Numbered from the stretch's first letter, positions 18,912 to 29,147 are shown. The stretch: DNA of 64,000 nt from Algibacter sp. L1A34 (GCF_009796805.1 NZ_CP047029.1:2428501-2492500), one strand, 5' to 3'. A program made the numbers and translations. Notes: a model not told the origin generated them from the sequence alone.

Positions 18912-19823
18912 ATGACAGAGAAAGAATTTAAAATCCTACTGGATAAATTTTTAAATAAAGAAATAACTCAAGACGAATTAGATCTTTTAAAAAGATTTGA
19001 AGACCAAGCTATTCAGCAAAGTAAAGAAGAGGTTTTTAGAAGTGATTTAGAAAAAAATCAAATTAAAAAGGGCGTATATAAAAACATTAAAAAGCGTACA
19101 AAACCTAACAACATCTTTAAGGTTTGTATAGCTGCTTCTATTGTTTTGTTAATAGGTTTAGGGAGTATGCTGTTTTTGAACCCACAGGAAGATTCAGAAC
19201 TTATGGTATTCAATACCTCAAATAAAATACAAACAGTCATTTTAGCAGATGGTAGTACCGTTATTTTAAATAAAAATAGTTCTATAGAATACAAGGATAC
19301 TTTTAATGGTACCAGATATTTAGAATTAGAAGGGGAGGCTTTTTTTAAGATATGCCGTAATGAGGAAAAGCCTTTTGTGGTGAAAACAAAAAATGTAACC
19401 ACCAAAGTACTTGGTACTAGTTTTAATGTAGCAGATATAGATTCTATTGTAAATGTTGTAGTTGCTACTGGATTAGTAGAAGTGTCCGATGCCAATAATT
19501 CGGTGTTGCTTAAACCGAATCAGGGTGTACAATACAGTCGAAAAACCCAGTTATTTTCAATAGAACATGTACATCACGAACTTTCAATGGCATGGTTTGA
19601 AGACGCTATTTATTTAGAAAAAATAAGTATGAAGAAATTGGCAGATTTTATGAAAACCAGCTATGGTATAGATTTTTATTTTATATCTAAAGATACCGAA
19701 AACGTTCAGATGTCAATTACTATAAAGAGAAATGAAAGTATAGAAAATATTATAAAAAAGATTAATTACATAAGTGAATTAAAATTAACCTTAAAAGCAA
19801 ATAATATGGTAGAAGTGAAATAG
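18912..19823 (+). CDS. FecR-family anti-sigma factor, 303 aa
   Basis: This is an inner-membrane regulator that holds the ECF sigma factor until signalled. A cytoplasmic N-terminal part (~1-65) is followed by one membrane helix (about 68-90, VCIAASIVLLIGLGSMLF). The periplasmic FecR domain comes next, with DGSTVILNKNSSIEY and TTKVLGTSFNVADI. The C-terminal ~70 residues (MADFMKTSYGID-like) match the DUF4974 domain that contacts the STN domain of the transporter. Gene order sigma, FecR, SusC is standard for Bacteroidota. Confidence 0.92.
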   Translation: MTEKEFKILLDKFLNKEITQDELDLLKRFEDQAIQQSKEEVFRSDLEKNQIKKGVYKNIKKRTKPNNIFKVCIAASIVLLIGLGSMLFLNPQEDSELMVFNTSNKIQTVILADGSTVILNKNSSIEYKDTFNGTRYLELEGEAFFKICRNEEKPFVVKTKNVTTKVLGTSFNVADIDSIVNVVVATGLVEVSDANNSVLLKPNQGVQYSRKTQLFSIEHVHHELSMAWFEDAIYLEKISMKKLADFMKTSYGIDFYFISKDTENVQMSITIKRNESIENIIKKINYISELKLTLKANNMVEVK

Positions 19824-19839
19824 AAATTAAAAAAAAAGA

Positions 19840-19861
19840 AGAATCTGCGGTCACAGATTCT
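19840..19861. promoter_or_regulatory. Small hairpin between anti-sigma and SusC genes
   Basis: AGAATCTG and CAGATTCT form an 8-bp stem with a 6-base loop, preceded by an A-run and not followed by a T-run. It may be a weak terminator or processing site between the regulator genes and the transporter operon. Confidence 0.35.
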
Positions 19862-19906
19862 CCTCTATAGAAAGCGTCGAAATATATAACAAAACAACAC
19901 TTAAAA

Positions 19907-22900
19907 ATGAAATTTAAAAATTACTTAACTAAGTTATTTATACTCCTTATTATAAGTTTAGTTCCAATAACAAGTTTTGGAAAAAACCAAAAAAAAATAA
20001 CGGAGTTAAAAATAAGCATAAAATTAGAAAATGCTAAACTAACAGCCATTTTTTCAAAACTTAAAAATGAATACGATATTAATTTTTCTTATGGGCAAAA
20101 GATTATTGATGACCCTACTACGTACTCTGTTAATTACCAAAACATACTACTTACTAATTTATTAAACGATTTAGCGTCTAAAGGTCATTTTAAATACCAG
20201 GTTGATGAGACTACTGTTTTAGTGAAAAAAACTAAGAAGCTCAATGTTCAACAAACAACTATTGGAACAATTAAAGATAGAAGTGGTCTTCCTCTTATTG
20301 GAGCTACTATTATTGAAAAAGGTACTGTAAACGGAACTACCTCAGATTTTGATGGTAAATTTTCTATCACGACTTCAAGTTCTAATGCGATATTAATTAT
20401 TTCTTTTATAGGCTATCAAAATCAAGAGATTTCAATTAATGATCAAAATAATTTTAATATTACGTTACAAGAAAAAGTAGCAGATTTAAGTGAAGTAGTG
20501 GTTACTGCTTTAGGAATGAAACGCGAAAAGAAAGCCTTAGGGTATTCTGTAGGTGAAATAAATGATGAAAAATTAAACCTTGTTCCTCAAGAGAATGTTT
20601 TAGGAGGGTTATCTAGTAAAATTTCTGGTTTAGATATTCGTCGTGGTGGAAACGATTTAAACAACGAAACTTATGTTTACATTAGAGGTAAAACCTCTTT
20701 AACAGGAAATGATCAACCCCTTGTTGTTATTGATGGTTCACCAGTAGGAGACACTAATGTTATGGGAGATATTAGTGCTATGGATATTGAAAATATATCT
20801 GTTTTAAAAGGAGCAAGTGCTGCAGCTCTTTATGGTTCTAGAGCGGGTAACGGTGTTATTTTAATAACTACAAAATCTGGAAAGAACACTAAAAAAGGCA
20901 TTGGAGTCAATTTTAATACTACTACAACTATTAACACGCCTTATAGATATGTAGAGTTACAAAATCAATTTACTAATGGACAGAAAGGAATTTTTAACGA
21001 AGCGACTTGGCAACATTGGTACGGAGCAGAAGAAGGAACTCCTGCTGTACAGTGGAATAGTAATGGAGAAGAGGTTCCTTTGGAGTTTTATGACAATAGT
21101 TTAAAGGATTATTTTAAAACGGGAGTTACTACCATTAACGATGTAAGTGTTTCTGGAGCTTATGACAAAGGGGACTTTCGTTTGTCAATCTCTCATTTAA
21201 AAGGAGAGGGGTTTACTCCTGGTACAGAATTACAAAAAATTGGAGCTAATCTATCGACTAGTTTTAAAATTACTGATAAAGTAACTGTTTCTACCAGTAT
21301 TAATATTTCTAACCCAAATTCAGACAACTATCCTATTAATTCAATTGGTGGAGATGATCAATATTTTGATATTTATAATATTGCTCCACATATTAATATT
21401 AACGATTTGAAAGACAATTACTGGGAAGTTAATAATGCACAACAACGTAAAATTACGGAAGGCTATAATAATCCATGGTTTTTTGCAAATGAAAGAATTA
21501 ACAAATTTGATAAAGTTAGAGGATTTGGGAATATCAAATTAGATTGGGAAATTAACGATGATTTAAATGCTATGGCAAGAGTTTCTAATAGCAGTAATAG
21601 TAATAGAACAGAAATTATTAGACCTTGGTCTTATGATGGTTTTGGAAGTAGTAAACCATTTGGTTCTTATAATATTAGTGATAGCAATTCTAGAGAAACT
21701 AATATTGACTTCCTTGTTTCTTACAAAAAACAATTGGGAGATTTTAGAATAGACCCATCTGTAGGAGGAAATATTTTAAATACGCTTAGTACTTCTATTA
21801 ATGCAGGAGGAGATAATTTGGTTTTACCTGGGTTATATACTTTGTCTAACGTGGCAAGAGGTGGTTTGTCTTACAATAGTGCGCGTTTCAAAAAATCAAT
21901 CTATAGTGTTTATGGGATGCTTTCTCTTAGTTATAAGGACTACGCTTATATTGATGTCACTGCTCGTAACGATTGGTCTAGTACATTGCCAAAAGAAAAT
22001 AGATCTTATTTTTACCCATCAGTTTCTACAAGTATATTGGTATCTCAATTTGTCGATATGCCAAAATGGGTATCTCTTTTTAAAGTTAGATCAAGTTGGG
22101 CACAAGTAGGTAAGGATACTTCACCTTACTTAATAAACCCTACATTATCTCAAGGATATTGGGGAGATGATTTTACCTATTCCTTGCCTAGTAGCATGCC
22201 AAATACAAACTTAAAGCCAGAAATAGCAACATCTTATGAGTTTGGTACAGATATTAAATTATTTGATGGACGTTTAGGTTTTGATGCTACTTACTACAAA
22301 ACACAAAATAAAAATCAAATTTTAAATGTTGCTGTATCTCCCTTAACAGGTTATACTAGTACAACAATTAATGCTGGTAATGTTGAAAACTATGGTGTTG
22401 AGTTGGGGATGAACATCACCCCAATTAAAACTCAAGATTTGGTGTGGAATATGGACTTTAATTTTACCAAACAGCAAAGTAAATTAGTGGCTTTGGTAGA
22501 TGGTATTGATAGAGTCGATTTTGGAGGTGGAACCGATATGGGATCCTTTACAAGAGTGGGTGGAATTATTGGAGATTTATATGCGCCTTATGTGAAAAAA
22601 GTAGAAGAAGGCGAATACGAAGGTTGGAATTTATTGGATGCCAATGGTAGATGGGATGTAGATAGAACTAAAGAGAACCAGAAAAAAGTTGGAAACTCTA
22701 ATAACGATTTTGCCGTAGGATTTAATACATCTGTTACTTATAAAAACTTTACTTTATCTGCTAGCCTAGATTGGAGACAAGGTGGTGATTTCTTTTCAGA
22801 ATCTATGAAAAGAATGGCGCGTTCTGGTAAAATAGAAAGCTGGAATAATGGTATTAGTACAAGTACTTTTACTGGTGTTTTAAACGCTAATTCTTTTAAT

Positions 22901-23410
22901 GGAGATAGAGCAGCACTTGCTAATGAAATTAAAACAAATCCTATTTATCGAGATAACAATGTATGGGTTGGAGGTAGAAACCAAGAATTAGGTGGTTTTG
23001 ATTACAATGGAAACTACAATGGAGCCTTCTTTCCAGGAGTTATAGATAATGGAGATGGTACCTATACCGAAAATTTTGGGGCAGAAGGAACTCAGTTTTT
23101 TGATGCTTACAGAGTTGTTGAATCTAGTGGTAGTTTCTGGAGAACAGGAGAAACATTTATGTACGATGCTTCTTTTGTGAAATTAAGAGACATTACGCTT
23201 TCTTATAAGTTCTCAAATAAGGTAGCAAAATATATTTCAGCTGAAAACATTTCACTTTCGGTATATGCTAAAAACATCATGTTATGGACAAAAGCCGATA
23301 TTGGTATAGATCCAGAAACAGCATATGATGGAGGAAGTCAAGGTTTTGAAAAATGGAATCTTACACCATGGACCATACCAATGGGGTTAAAATTAAACGT
23401 TAGTTTTTAA
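19907..23410 (+). CDS. SusC/RagA-type TonB-dependent transporter with STN domain, 1167 aa
   Basis: This is an outer-membrane nutrient importer powered by TonB. A signal peptide is followed by an STN (secretin/TonB short N-terminal) domain (about residues 30-100), which links uptake to the FecR/sigma pair. A carboxypeptidase-like beta-sandwich follows (TIKDRSGLPLIGATI to ~195), then the plug (GGLSSKISGLDIRRGGNDL, QPLVVIDGSPVGD, ASAAALYGSRAGNGVILITTK) and a 22-strand type barrel ending in LKLNVSF. The SusD partner starts 21 bp downstream. Neighbouring phosphatases suggest a phosphorylated organic substrate rather than a plain glycan; this is inference. Confidence 0.95.
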   Translation: MKFKNYLTKLFILLIISLVPITSFGKNQKKITELKISIKLENAKLTAIFSKLKNEYDINFSYGQKIIDDPTTYSVNYQNILLTNLLNDLASKGHFKYQVDETTVLVKKTKKLNVQQTTIGTIKDRSGLPLIGATIIEKGTVNGTTSDFDGKFSITTSSSNAILIISFIGYQNQEISINDQNNFNITLQEKVADLSEVVVTALGMKREKKALGYSVGEINDEKLNLVPQENVLGGLSSKISGLDIRRGGNDLNNETYVYIRGKTSLTGNDQPLVVIDGSPVGDTNVMGDISAMDIENISVLKGASAAALYGSRAGNGVILITTKSGKNTKKGIGVNFNTTTTINTPYRYVELQNQFTNGQKGIFNEATWQHWYGAEEGTPAVQWNSNGEEVPLEFYDNSLKDYFKTGVTTINDVSVSGAYDKGDFRLSISHLKGEGFTPGTELQKIGANLSTSFKITDKVTVSTSINISNPNSDNYPINSIGGDDQYFDIYNIAPHININDLKDNYWEVNNAQQRKITEGYNNPWFFANERINKFDKVRGFGNIKLDWEINDDLNAMARVSNSSNSNRTEIIRPWSYDGFGSSKPFGSYNISDSNSRETNIDFLVSYKKQLGDFRIDPSVGGNILNTLSTSINAGGDNLVLPGLYTLSNVARGGLSYNSARFKKSIYSVYGMLSLSYKDYAYIDVTARNDWSSTLPKENRSYFYPSVSTSILVSQFVDMPKWVSLFKVRSSWAQVGKDTSPYLINPTLSQGYWGDDFTYSLPSSMPNTNLKPEIATSYEFGTDIKLFDGRLGFDATYYKTQNKNQILNVAVSPLTGYTSTTINAGNVENYGVELGMNITPIKTQDLVWNMDFNFTKQQSKLVALVDGIDRVDFGGGTDMGSFTRVGGIIGDLYAPYVKKVEEGEYEGWNLLDANGRWDVDRTKENQKKVGNSNNDFAVGFNTSVTYKNFTLSASLDWRQGGDFFSESMKRMARSGKIESWNNGISTSTFTGVLNANSFNGDRAALANEIKTNPIYRDNNVWVGGRNQELGGFDYNGNYNGAFFPGVIDNGDGTYTENFGAEGTQFFDAYRVVESSGSFWRTGETFMYDASFVKLRDITLSYKFSNKVAKYISAENISLSVYAKNIMLWTKADIGIDPETAYDGGSQGFEKWNLTPWTIPMGLKLNVSF

Positions 23411-23430
23411 TTTATAAATACGAAACAAAA

Positions 23431-25158
23431 ATGAAAAATAATATAATATCAATAGCACTATTAATATTTATCCTTTTGGTCTCATCATGTAGTGAGTCTT
23501 TAGACGATATTAACATAAGTCCAAATACGCTTCCAGATACAGAAGTAGATATTAAATTTGTATTAGCTGGAGTTATTTCTGAAACAGCAAAAATAGCAAC
23601 AAATTTAGCTTATAAGTCTGGAGATTTGTCTGCTGCTAATCAATATTTACAAAGAGATTTTACGAGCTACGAAGAAAATAATTACCAATGGGGAGCTAAT
23701 AGTTTTTCTAATTATTATGAGCCTTTAAAAGATAGTGATTACATTTATAAAAGAGCAGAAACAGAAAAAACAGATGAGGTAAAAAATTATTATCAAGCAG
23801 TAGCATTGATCATGAAGTCTTACCAATTTGGGTTTCTTACTTCTGCTTTTGGAGATATTCCTTACAGTAGTGCGTTACAAGCAGAAAAAGGAGGAGATGA
23901 GTTTTTTAAACCTACTTACGATTCACAAAAAGATGTGTTTATTGGTGTTCTTAATGATTTAGAAGAAGCTAACATCTTTTTAAAAAATACAGATATTTGT
24001 ACAGAAGCTATAAGTAGTGATATTTTATATGCTGGTGATGGTCAAAAATGGAGGAAATTAGCCAATTCATTACGTCTTAGGTTTTACATGCGTTTGTCTG
24101 AAAAAAATGATGCAGATTTAAACGTCTCTTCGGAAATTGCGTCTATTGTAAATAACCCTAGTGAGTTTCCTATTATGCAAGATAATAGTGATAATGCTTT
24201 CGTTTCTTATGTAGGGACGGATAGCGATAATAGTTGGCCAGGAGGAGCTTTAAATTATAGCAACCGATCTGAGTTTTATAGAAGAAAGCCATCATCTACC
24301 ATTGTAAATAATTTGATAGATTTAAAAGATCCTCGTTTAACGAAGTGGGTAAAACCTGTAGATGTTCAATTAGCACAAGGACCAACAAACCAAGTAGTAT
24401 TAGAAAACAACAGAGTAAAACGTTATATAGATGTAGATATTAATGCTATTAATACTGATGCTAATTTAGAGAATGACATCAATACAAATTTATTTGTGGG
24501 GTTACCTATTGCTTTAAGTGCTCCAAACGATTTTAATTTAGGTGGTACATTGAGTGATGTGATTACTGATATTGGGAATTTAGATGAAAACATATATTTA
24601 AATGCTGCGGCAAATCCGCATACATCTTATTTAACAGATATGTATTCAGAAAACACCCATGAATTGGTAAATTCTATGTTAATGACTGCCGCAGAAGTAA
24701 AATTTCTATTAGCAGAAGCAAGTTTTCGTGGCTATATTAGTAGCGATGCATATGAGTATTACAAAGAAGGAATAGAATTATCTTTTAATCAATACCAAAT
24801 TACTGACGGAGAATCCGAAGCGGTTTATGATGAAGCAAACAATACATTAGTTGCTTTTAATCAAGCGAATTACATTGCAAACGTAAAACTTATTTATGAC
24901 AATGCTAGTGATAAACTGGAGCCAATCATTCATCAAAAATGGATTGCTTTGTGGTTAACAACAGAATCATGGTTTGACTTTAGAAGAACAGGTTATCCTA
25001 ATTTAAACAGTAATATTATTTCTGGAACAAAAGGGAAACAAACGCCTGTAAGGTTTATTTACACAGATGCTTATAATGAAGAAAACATGTTAAAAGCTAT
25101 AGACAATTTACAACCGTCGGAAAACGATCAGTGGTCCACTATGTGGCTGTTGCAATAA
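23431..25158 (+). CDS. SusD/RagB-family outer-membrane lipoprotein, 575 aa
   Basis: This is the surface substrate-binding lid of the SusC transporter. A lipobox-type signal (LLVSSCSES) marks Cys around residue 21. The helical TPR-like architecture and typical segments (LLAEASFRGYI near the middle, QKWIALWLTTESWFDFRRTGYP near the end) place it in the SusD_like group. It is co-transcribed with SusC. A hairpin terminator follows, which would set expression of the downstream phosphatases below that of the transporter. Confidence 0.93.
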   Translation: MKNNIISIALLIFILLVSSCSESLDDINISPNTLPDTEVDIKFVLAGVISETAKIATNLAYKSGDLSAANQYLQRDFTSYEENNYQWGANSFSNYYEPLKDSDYIYKRAETEKTDEVKNYYQAVALIMKSYQFGFLTSAFGDIPYSSALQAEKGGDEFFKPTYDSQKDVFIGVLNDLEEANIFLKNTDICTEAISSDILYAGDGQKWRKLANSLRLRFYMRLSEKNDADLNVSSEIASIVNNPSEFPIMQDNSDNAFVSYVGTDSDNSWPGGALNYSNRSEFYRRKPSSTIVNNLIDLKDPRLTKWVKPVDVQLAQGPTNQVVLENNRVKRYIDVDINAINTDANLENDINTNLFVGLPIALSAPNDFNLGGTLSDVITDIGNLDENIYLNAAANPHTSYLTDMYSENTHELVNSMLMTAAEVKFLLAEASFRGYISSDAYEYYKEGIELSFNQYQITDGESEAVYDEANNTLVAFNQANYIANVKLIYDNASDKLEPIIHQKWIALWLTTESWFDFRRTGYPNLNSNIISGTKGKQTPVRFIYTDAYNEENMLKAIDNLQPSENDQWSTMWLLQ

Positions 25159-25164
25159 TTAACT

Positions 25165-25198
25165 AAAAACCAGGGGTATTTTTATACTTCTGGTTTTT
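25165..25198 (+). terminator. Rho-independent terminator or attenuator after SusD
   Basis: A perfect 9-bp stem AAAAACCAG / CTGGTTTTT with a 16-base loop runs into T-rich DNA. It sits 6 bp after the SusD stop and 22 bp before the next start, a common place for partial termination in Sus-like operons. Confidence 0.8.
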
Positions 25199-25219
25199 AT
25201 TATTAAATAAACATAAATC

Positions 25220-26641
25220 ATGAAAAAAATAATAATTGTGCTTTTAAGTCTTGTCATTTTAGCAGCATGTAAAACAGCCGTAAAAGAAGGTCACCATCAT
25301 GATGATGAATACCCTCATTCACATTCACATTATTCAGAAATGTTTGGTATAGATGCACATAAACTTATATTTCCATCTAAAGTTCCCGATAGAATTATTG
25401 TGAGTTTAACAGAGGATGCTAATCATAGTTTTGCTGTTAATTGGAGAACAAATCAAGAAGTTGAATCGGCTTATGTTGAAATAGCAGAAGAAACACATGG
25501 TCCAGATTTTTTATTGGATAACAACAAACAACAGTTTACTGCAAAAACAGAACTAATAACATTAGAAAACACAAGAGATCAAGAACCTTTAGTGAATGCA
25601 GCGTTTCATTCAGCAATTGTAAAAAACTTAAAAGAGGGAACTAACTATGTTTATAGAGTTGGAGATGGGAATAAAAACGATGATACTTGGAGTGAATGGT
25701 TTCAAATAAAAACACCTCCATCTAACCAAAACGAGCCTTTTAGCTTTATCTATTTTGGAGATGCACAAAACGATGTGAAATCTATGTGGTCTAGAGTGAT
25801 TCGTAAATCGTACAAAATGATGCCAGAGGTAGATTTTATGTTACATGCTGGAGATTTAATCAATCATAGCGAATCTGACAAAGAATGGGGAGAATGGTTT
25901 TATGCAGGAAGTTTTATACACGCAACCGTACCCAGTATTATGACTCCAGGAAATCATGAATATGATAAAAGTGTAGATCGTAAAAATTTATCAGCCTTAT
26001 GGAGGCCACAATTTACATTGCCAGAGAATGGGCCTTTAGATGAGTTAAAAGAAACTTGCTACGCTTTAGATTATCAAAATATGAAAGTTGTTTCTATTGA
26101 TGCTCAAAGTTTTTATAACAGTGAATATTCTGCAAAAGCACAAACAAAATGGTTAGATTCTGTTTTAGCTAGTAATACAAAGAAATGGGTAACCATTACC
26201 ATGCACTATCCTATTTACTCAACCAAAAAAGGTAGAGATAATAAAGAATTACGTGAAAATTTGAAACCTTTAATAGATAAATATAATGTTGATTTAGTTT
26301 TGCAAGGTCACGATCATACATATGCTAGAGGATACGCTTCTAATGAAGGCTTGGGGAAAACTATTGTAAAAGATGCTGGTACTGTTTACGCAGTATCTGT
26401 TAGTGGTCCAAAAATGTACGAATCTCAAGATCAAGAATGGATGGTTAAAAGAGGTGAGTTCACACAGCTTTTTCAAATTATAACAGTTGAAAATGATACG
26501 ATTAAATACAATTCGTATACCACAAAAGGAAAGGTTTATGATAGTTTTGATTTGGTGAAAAATGACAAAGGAGAAAAAACGCTTACAAATAATAAACCCG
26601 AAGTAAATTTAAGACTTAAAAAAGATTTTGTAAAAGAATAA
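25220..26641 (+). CDS. Purple-acid-phosphatase-like metallophosphoesterase lipoprotein, 473 aa
   Basis: This is probably a surface or periplasmic phosphomonoesterase. The signal ends in a lipobox (LAAC). A His/Asp-rich stretch (HHHDDEYPHSHSH) lies just after it and may bind metal. An N-terminal fibronectin-like domain (~50-170) precedes the metallophosphatase core, which carries the five metal-site motifs in order: GDAQND, GDLINH, GNHEYD, MHYP and GHDHTYARG. Domain order and motifs fit the purple acid phosphatase family. With the SusCD pair upstream and a glycerophosphodiesterase downstream it suggests use of organic phosphate esters. Confidence 0.9.
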   Translation: MKKIIIVLLSLVILAACKTAVKEGHHHDDEYPHSHSHYSEMFGIDAHKLIFPSKVPDRIIVSLTEDANHSFAVNWRTNQEVESAYVEIAEETHGPDFLLDNNKQQFTAKTELITLENTRDQEPLVNAAFHSAIVKNLKEGTNYVYRVGDGNKNDDTWSEWFQIKTPPSNQNEPFSFIYFGDAQNDVKSMWSRVIRKSYKMMPEVDFMLHAGDLINHSESDKEWGEWFYAGSFIHATVPSIMTPGNHEYDKSVDRKNLSALWRPQFTLPENGPLDELKETCYALDYQNMKVVSIDAQSFYNSEYSAKAQTKWLDSVLASNTKKWVTITMHYPIYSTKKGRDNKELRENLKPLIDKYNVDLVLQGHDHTYARGYASNEGLGKTIVKDAGTVYAVSVSGPKMYESQDQEWMVKRGEFTQLFQIITVENDTIKYNSYTTKGKVYDSFDLVKNDKGEKTLTNNKPEVNLRLKKDFVKE

Positions 26642-26690
26642 GATGGAGTCATTATTATAGTTATTAGATAGATACTTAAAAGTAACAACT

Positions 26691-27515
26691 ATGAAAAGAA
26701 TACTATTTTTAAAAAAATATTTATTTTTAATTCCTCTTCTTTTTTTTAACTTTTTACTTTTTGGGCAATTAGAAATGTTGCCGTCCCAAGGGGTTTGTGC
26801 TCATCGTGGAGCAAAAGCCACTCACCCTGAAAATACTATTTCAGCTTTTAAAGAAGCTATTCGTTTGGGTGCTCATATGATAGAGTTTGATGTGCAACTC
26901 ACAAAAGATAACATACTTATCATTATGCATGATGATACAGTTGATAGAACAACAAATGGGCATGGTTTGGTGTCTAAGTTAACTTTTGAAGAAATTAGAA
27001 AGCTAGATGCAGGTTCTTGGAAATCTGTAAAGTATGTGGGTGAAAAAATACCGACTCTTCATGATGTTTTACAAATAATGCCGAATAATATATGGTTAAA
27101 CATTCATTTAAAGGGGGATAAGAAAACAGGTGTAGAAGTCGCTAAAATGGTGACTGCTGAAAATAAAGTAAGTCAATCTATAATTGCTTGTGGAAAAAAG
27201 GCATCGAAAGGTGTAAATCGGATAAATTCAAGTATAAAAATTTGTAATATGGAAAGGTTGTCTTCTCGAACCGATTATATAAATGAAACTATAAAAAAAG
27301 GTTTTCCTTTTCTTCAAGTAAAAAGTAATAGAAATGACGAGAATATGTTATCGGATATTAAAAAGCTTAAAAAAAATGGAATTAAAGTTAATTACTTCCA
27401 TTCAGAAAAAAAAGAGGAGCTAAAAGAGTTATTGGATGCTGGAGTTAATTTTATTTTGACCGATAATTTAGCAGAAATGTTAGTTGCTTTTCAACAAGAA
27501 ATTATAAAAGATTGA
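26691..27515 (+). CDS. Glycerophosphodiester phosphodiesterase (GDPD family), 274 aa
   Basis: The enzyme hydrolyses glycerophosphodiesters to glycerol-3-phosphate and an alcohol. A signal peptide (ending near LLFGQ) indicates export. The GDPD signature is intact near the N-terminus: CAHRGAKATHPENTISAF, then EFDVQLTKD and MHDDTVDRTT, which give the catalytic His pair and metal ligands. It is shorter than the longest exported members but complete. It lies 49 bp after the phosphatase gene, and the two enzymes could act in sequence to release phosphate from lipid-derived diesters. Confidence 0.93.
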   Translation: MKRILFLKKYLFLIPLLFFNFLLFGQLEMLPSQGVCAHRGAKATHPENTISAFKEAIRLGAHMIEFDVQLTKDNILIIMHDDTVDRTTNGHGLVSKLTFEEIRKLDAGSWKSVKYVGEKIPTLHDVLQIMPNNIWLNIHLKGDKKTGVEVAKMVTAENKVSQSIIACGKKASKGVNRINSSIKICNMERLSSRTDYINETIKKGFPFLQVKSNRNDENMLSDIKKLKKNGIKVNYFHSEKKEELKELLDAGVNFILTDNLAEMLVAFQQEIIKD

Positions 27516-27731
27516 ATACTCTGCCGAATATGTTATTTTGTTGTGATAAGATTAAATAGTGTTTTTTAGTCAAAAGAGAATTATTCTGTTTTGTGAAAAC
27601 TTTATTTGTAATACGTTATTATATAATGTGTATATTTGAATAGAAATTAATTATAAATCAGAGTACACAATTCGGTACACGGTTTTATTAAAATATAGCA
27701 AAATAGCACGGAAAATGGGTTTTTTTTCAAA
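27516..27731. other. Intergenic DNA left of the island end
   Basis: This AT-rich stretch between the phosphodiesterase gene and the tRNA fragment shows no gene. A full tRNA 5' half was looked for and not found, so the island end here carries only the 3' portion. Confidence 0.5.
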
Positions 27732-27774
27732 CTCATAACCCGAAGGTCACTGGTTCGAGTCCAGTTCCCGCTAC
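27732..27774 (+). repeat. tRNA 3'-half fragment: putative left attachment site of the island
   Basis: The sequence runs from CTCATAACCCGAAGG through the T-arm CTGGTTCGAGTCCAG to CCCGCTAC, resembling the anticodon loop to 3' end of a Met/initiator-type tRNA (CAT anticodon). No 5' half is present. A related copy lies at 52074-52110. The integrase gene starts 54 bp away, reading inward. Such displaced tRNA ends mark att sites of tyrosine-recombinase elements. Confidence 0.8.
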
Positions 27775-27827
27775 AAAGTATAAATTATTTAAAAACAACG
27801 GTTTAGTTTTCACTAAGCCGTTTTTTT

Positions 27828-29147
27828 ATGCATAGTTTAAAAGAATTAATTACCTTAGATGCACAAAATGAATACGAAAGTGCATACGATTTGTCAGTAA
27901 ACAAAAAATTTTCAACCCCAAAAATCTATTCAGCGAGCGGCGATTTAAAAAAGCGCTGGTATCTCTATTTCTCTTACCGACACCCAAAAACCGGTAAGTT
28001 AAAACGGGTAACCCCATTTTATGGCAATGCCAATAAATATAAAACGAAGGAAGAAAGACTCTCCGTTCTGGTTACTTATAGAAAAGTGTTATTAAAGCTC
28101 TTAAAACAGGGGTATAACCCATATGATAACAATACGGAGCTCTATTTACGTTTAAAGACCAAGGAAAACCTTAAAGAGCAACACGTTTTAGATCATGCAG
28201 AAAACAAAAGCTTGACTACTGTTGACGATAAACCAGCAATGACTTTGCAAGATGCTTTTGATTTTGGATTGAAACAAAAAGAAAAGATCGTAAATTCAAC
28301 TACCAAAAGAAGTTATGACAATCGTGTAAAGAATTTTTTAGTGTGGCTGAATGAAAACCATTCAGAGCTTAAGACTATCAACAACTTAAACAAACGAGTA
28401 GTTTCAGGCTTTTTAAACGAGATATTGGGGAAAACAAGTGCACGGAATAGGAATAATTTTCGAACGGATTTAAGTAGTATCATGCAAGTCCTAGAAGACA
28501 ATGATATTGTAAAATTAAATTTTATTAAAAAAATACCAGTTCTAAAATCCATACCAGAAAGAAACAAAACCTATACAACCGAAATTCAAGAAGATATTTT
28601 TGAATACTTGGAAAAGAAAGACCCTATACTTTTGCTTTACATCAAGTTTATCTCCTATAATTTTCTGCGTCCCATAGAGGTATCTAGGCTAACTGTAGGT
28701 GACATAAACACGAAAGATAGGACCATACAGTTTAAGGCAAAGAATAGCCCGTTAAAAACAAAAATTATTCCAGAAATTTTATGGGATGATTTGCCGGATT
28801 TATCTGAATTAAATAAAGAATGGGTTTTATTTACACCTCTGCAAATTGGAGGTGTCTGGGAAACGCAAATTAACAACAAAAGGGACTACTTTTCAAAGCG
28901 CTTTAAAAAGGTTGTAAAAGACCATTTTGAGTTGAATAAAGATTACGGACTGTATAGTTTTAGGCACACCTATATAACTAAACTATACCGTGCACTAATG
29001 AATGATTCGTCACCATTTGAGGCAAAAAGTAAATTGATGTTGATAACTGGTCATTCTTCAATGAGCGCATTAGAAAAATATTTACGAGATATTGACGCTG
29101 AATTGCCAGCCGATTATTCCGAAATGCTAAAGAATACTCATGGGTAA
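27828..29147 (+). CDS. Tyrosine recombinase/integrase of the island, 439 aa
   Basis: This is probably the integrase that inserts the island at a tRNA 3' end. A SAM-like N-terminal domain (about 130-230) precedes the catalytic domain. Catalytic residues are in order: Arg in RPIEVSRL (~281), HxxR-type FRHTYITKLY (~377), TGHSS (~406) and the nucleophile Tyr in KYLRDID (~417). It starts 54 bp from the tRNA fragment, the usual place for an integrase gene. It overlaps the next ORF by 8 bp. It is unrelated in length and detail to the recombinase at 50.3-51.5 kb. Confidence 0.92.
   Translation: MHSLKELITLDAQNEYESAYDLSVNKKFSTPKIYSASGDLKKRWYLYFSYRHPKTGKLKRVTPFYGNANKYKTKEERLSVLVTYRKVLLKLLKQGYNPYDNNTELYLRLKTKENLKEQHVLDHAENKSLTTVDDKPAMTLQDAFDFGLKQKEKIVNSTTKRSYDNRVKNFLVWLNENHSELKTINNLNKRVVSGFLNEILGKTSARNRNNFRTDLSSIMQVLEDNDIVKLNFIKKIPVLKSIPERNKTYTTEIQEDIFEYLEKKDPILLLYIKFISYNFLRPIEVSRLTVGDINTKDRTIQFKAKNSPLKTKIIPEILWDDLPDLSELNKEWVLFTPLQIGGVWETQINNKRDYFSKRFKKVVKDHFELNKDYGLYSFRHTYITKLYRALMNDSSPFEAKSKLMLITGHSSMSALEKYLRDIDAELPADYSEMLKNTHG

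Noticed and set aside
27732-27774. A complete tRNA-Met gene
   Set aside because: Only the part from the anticodon loop to the 3' end is present; no matching 5' acceptor arm, D-arm or anticodon 5' strand lies upstream.
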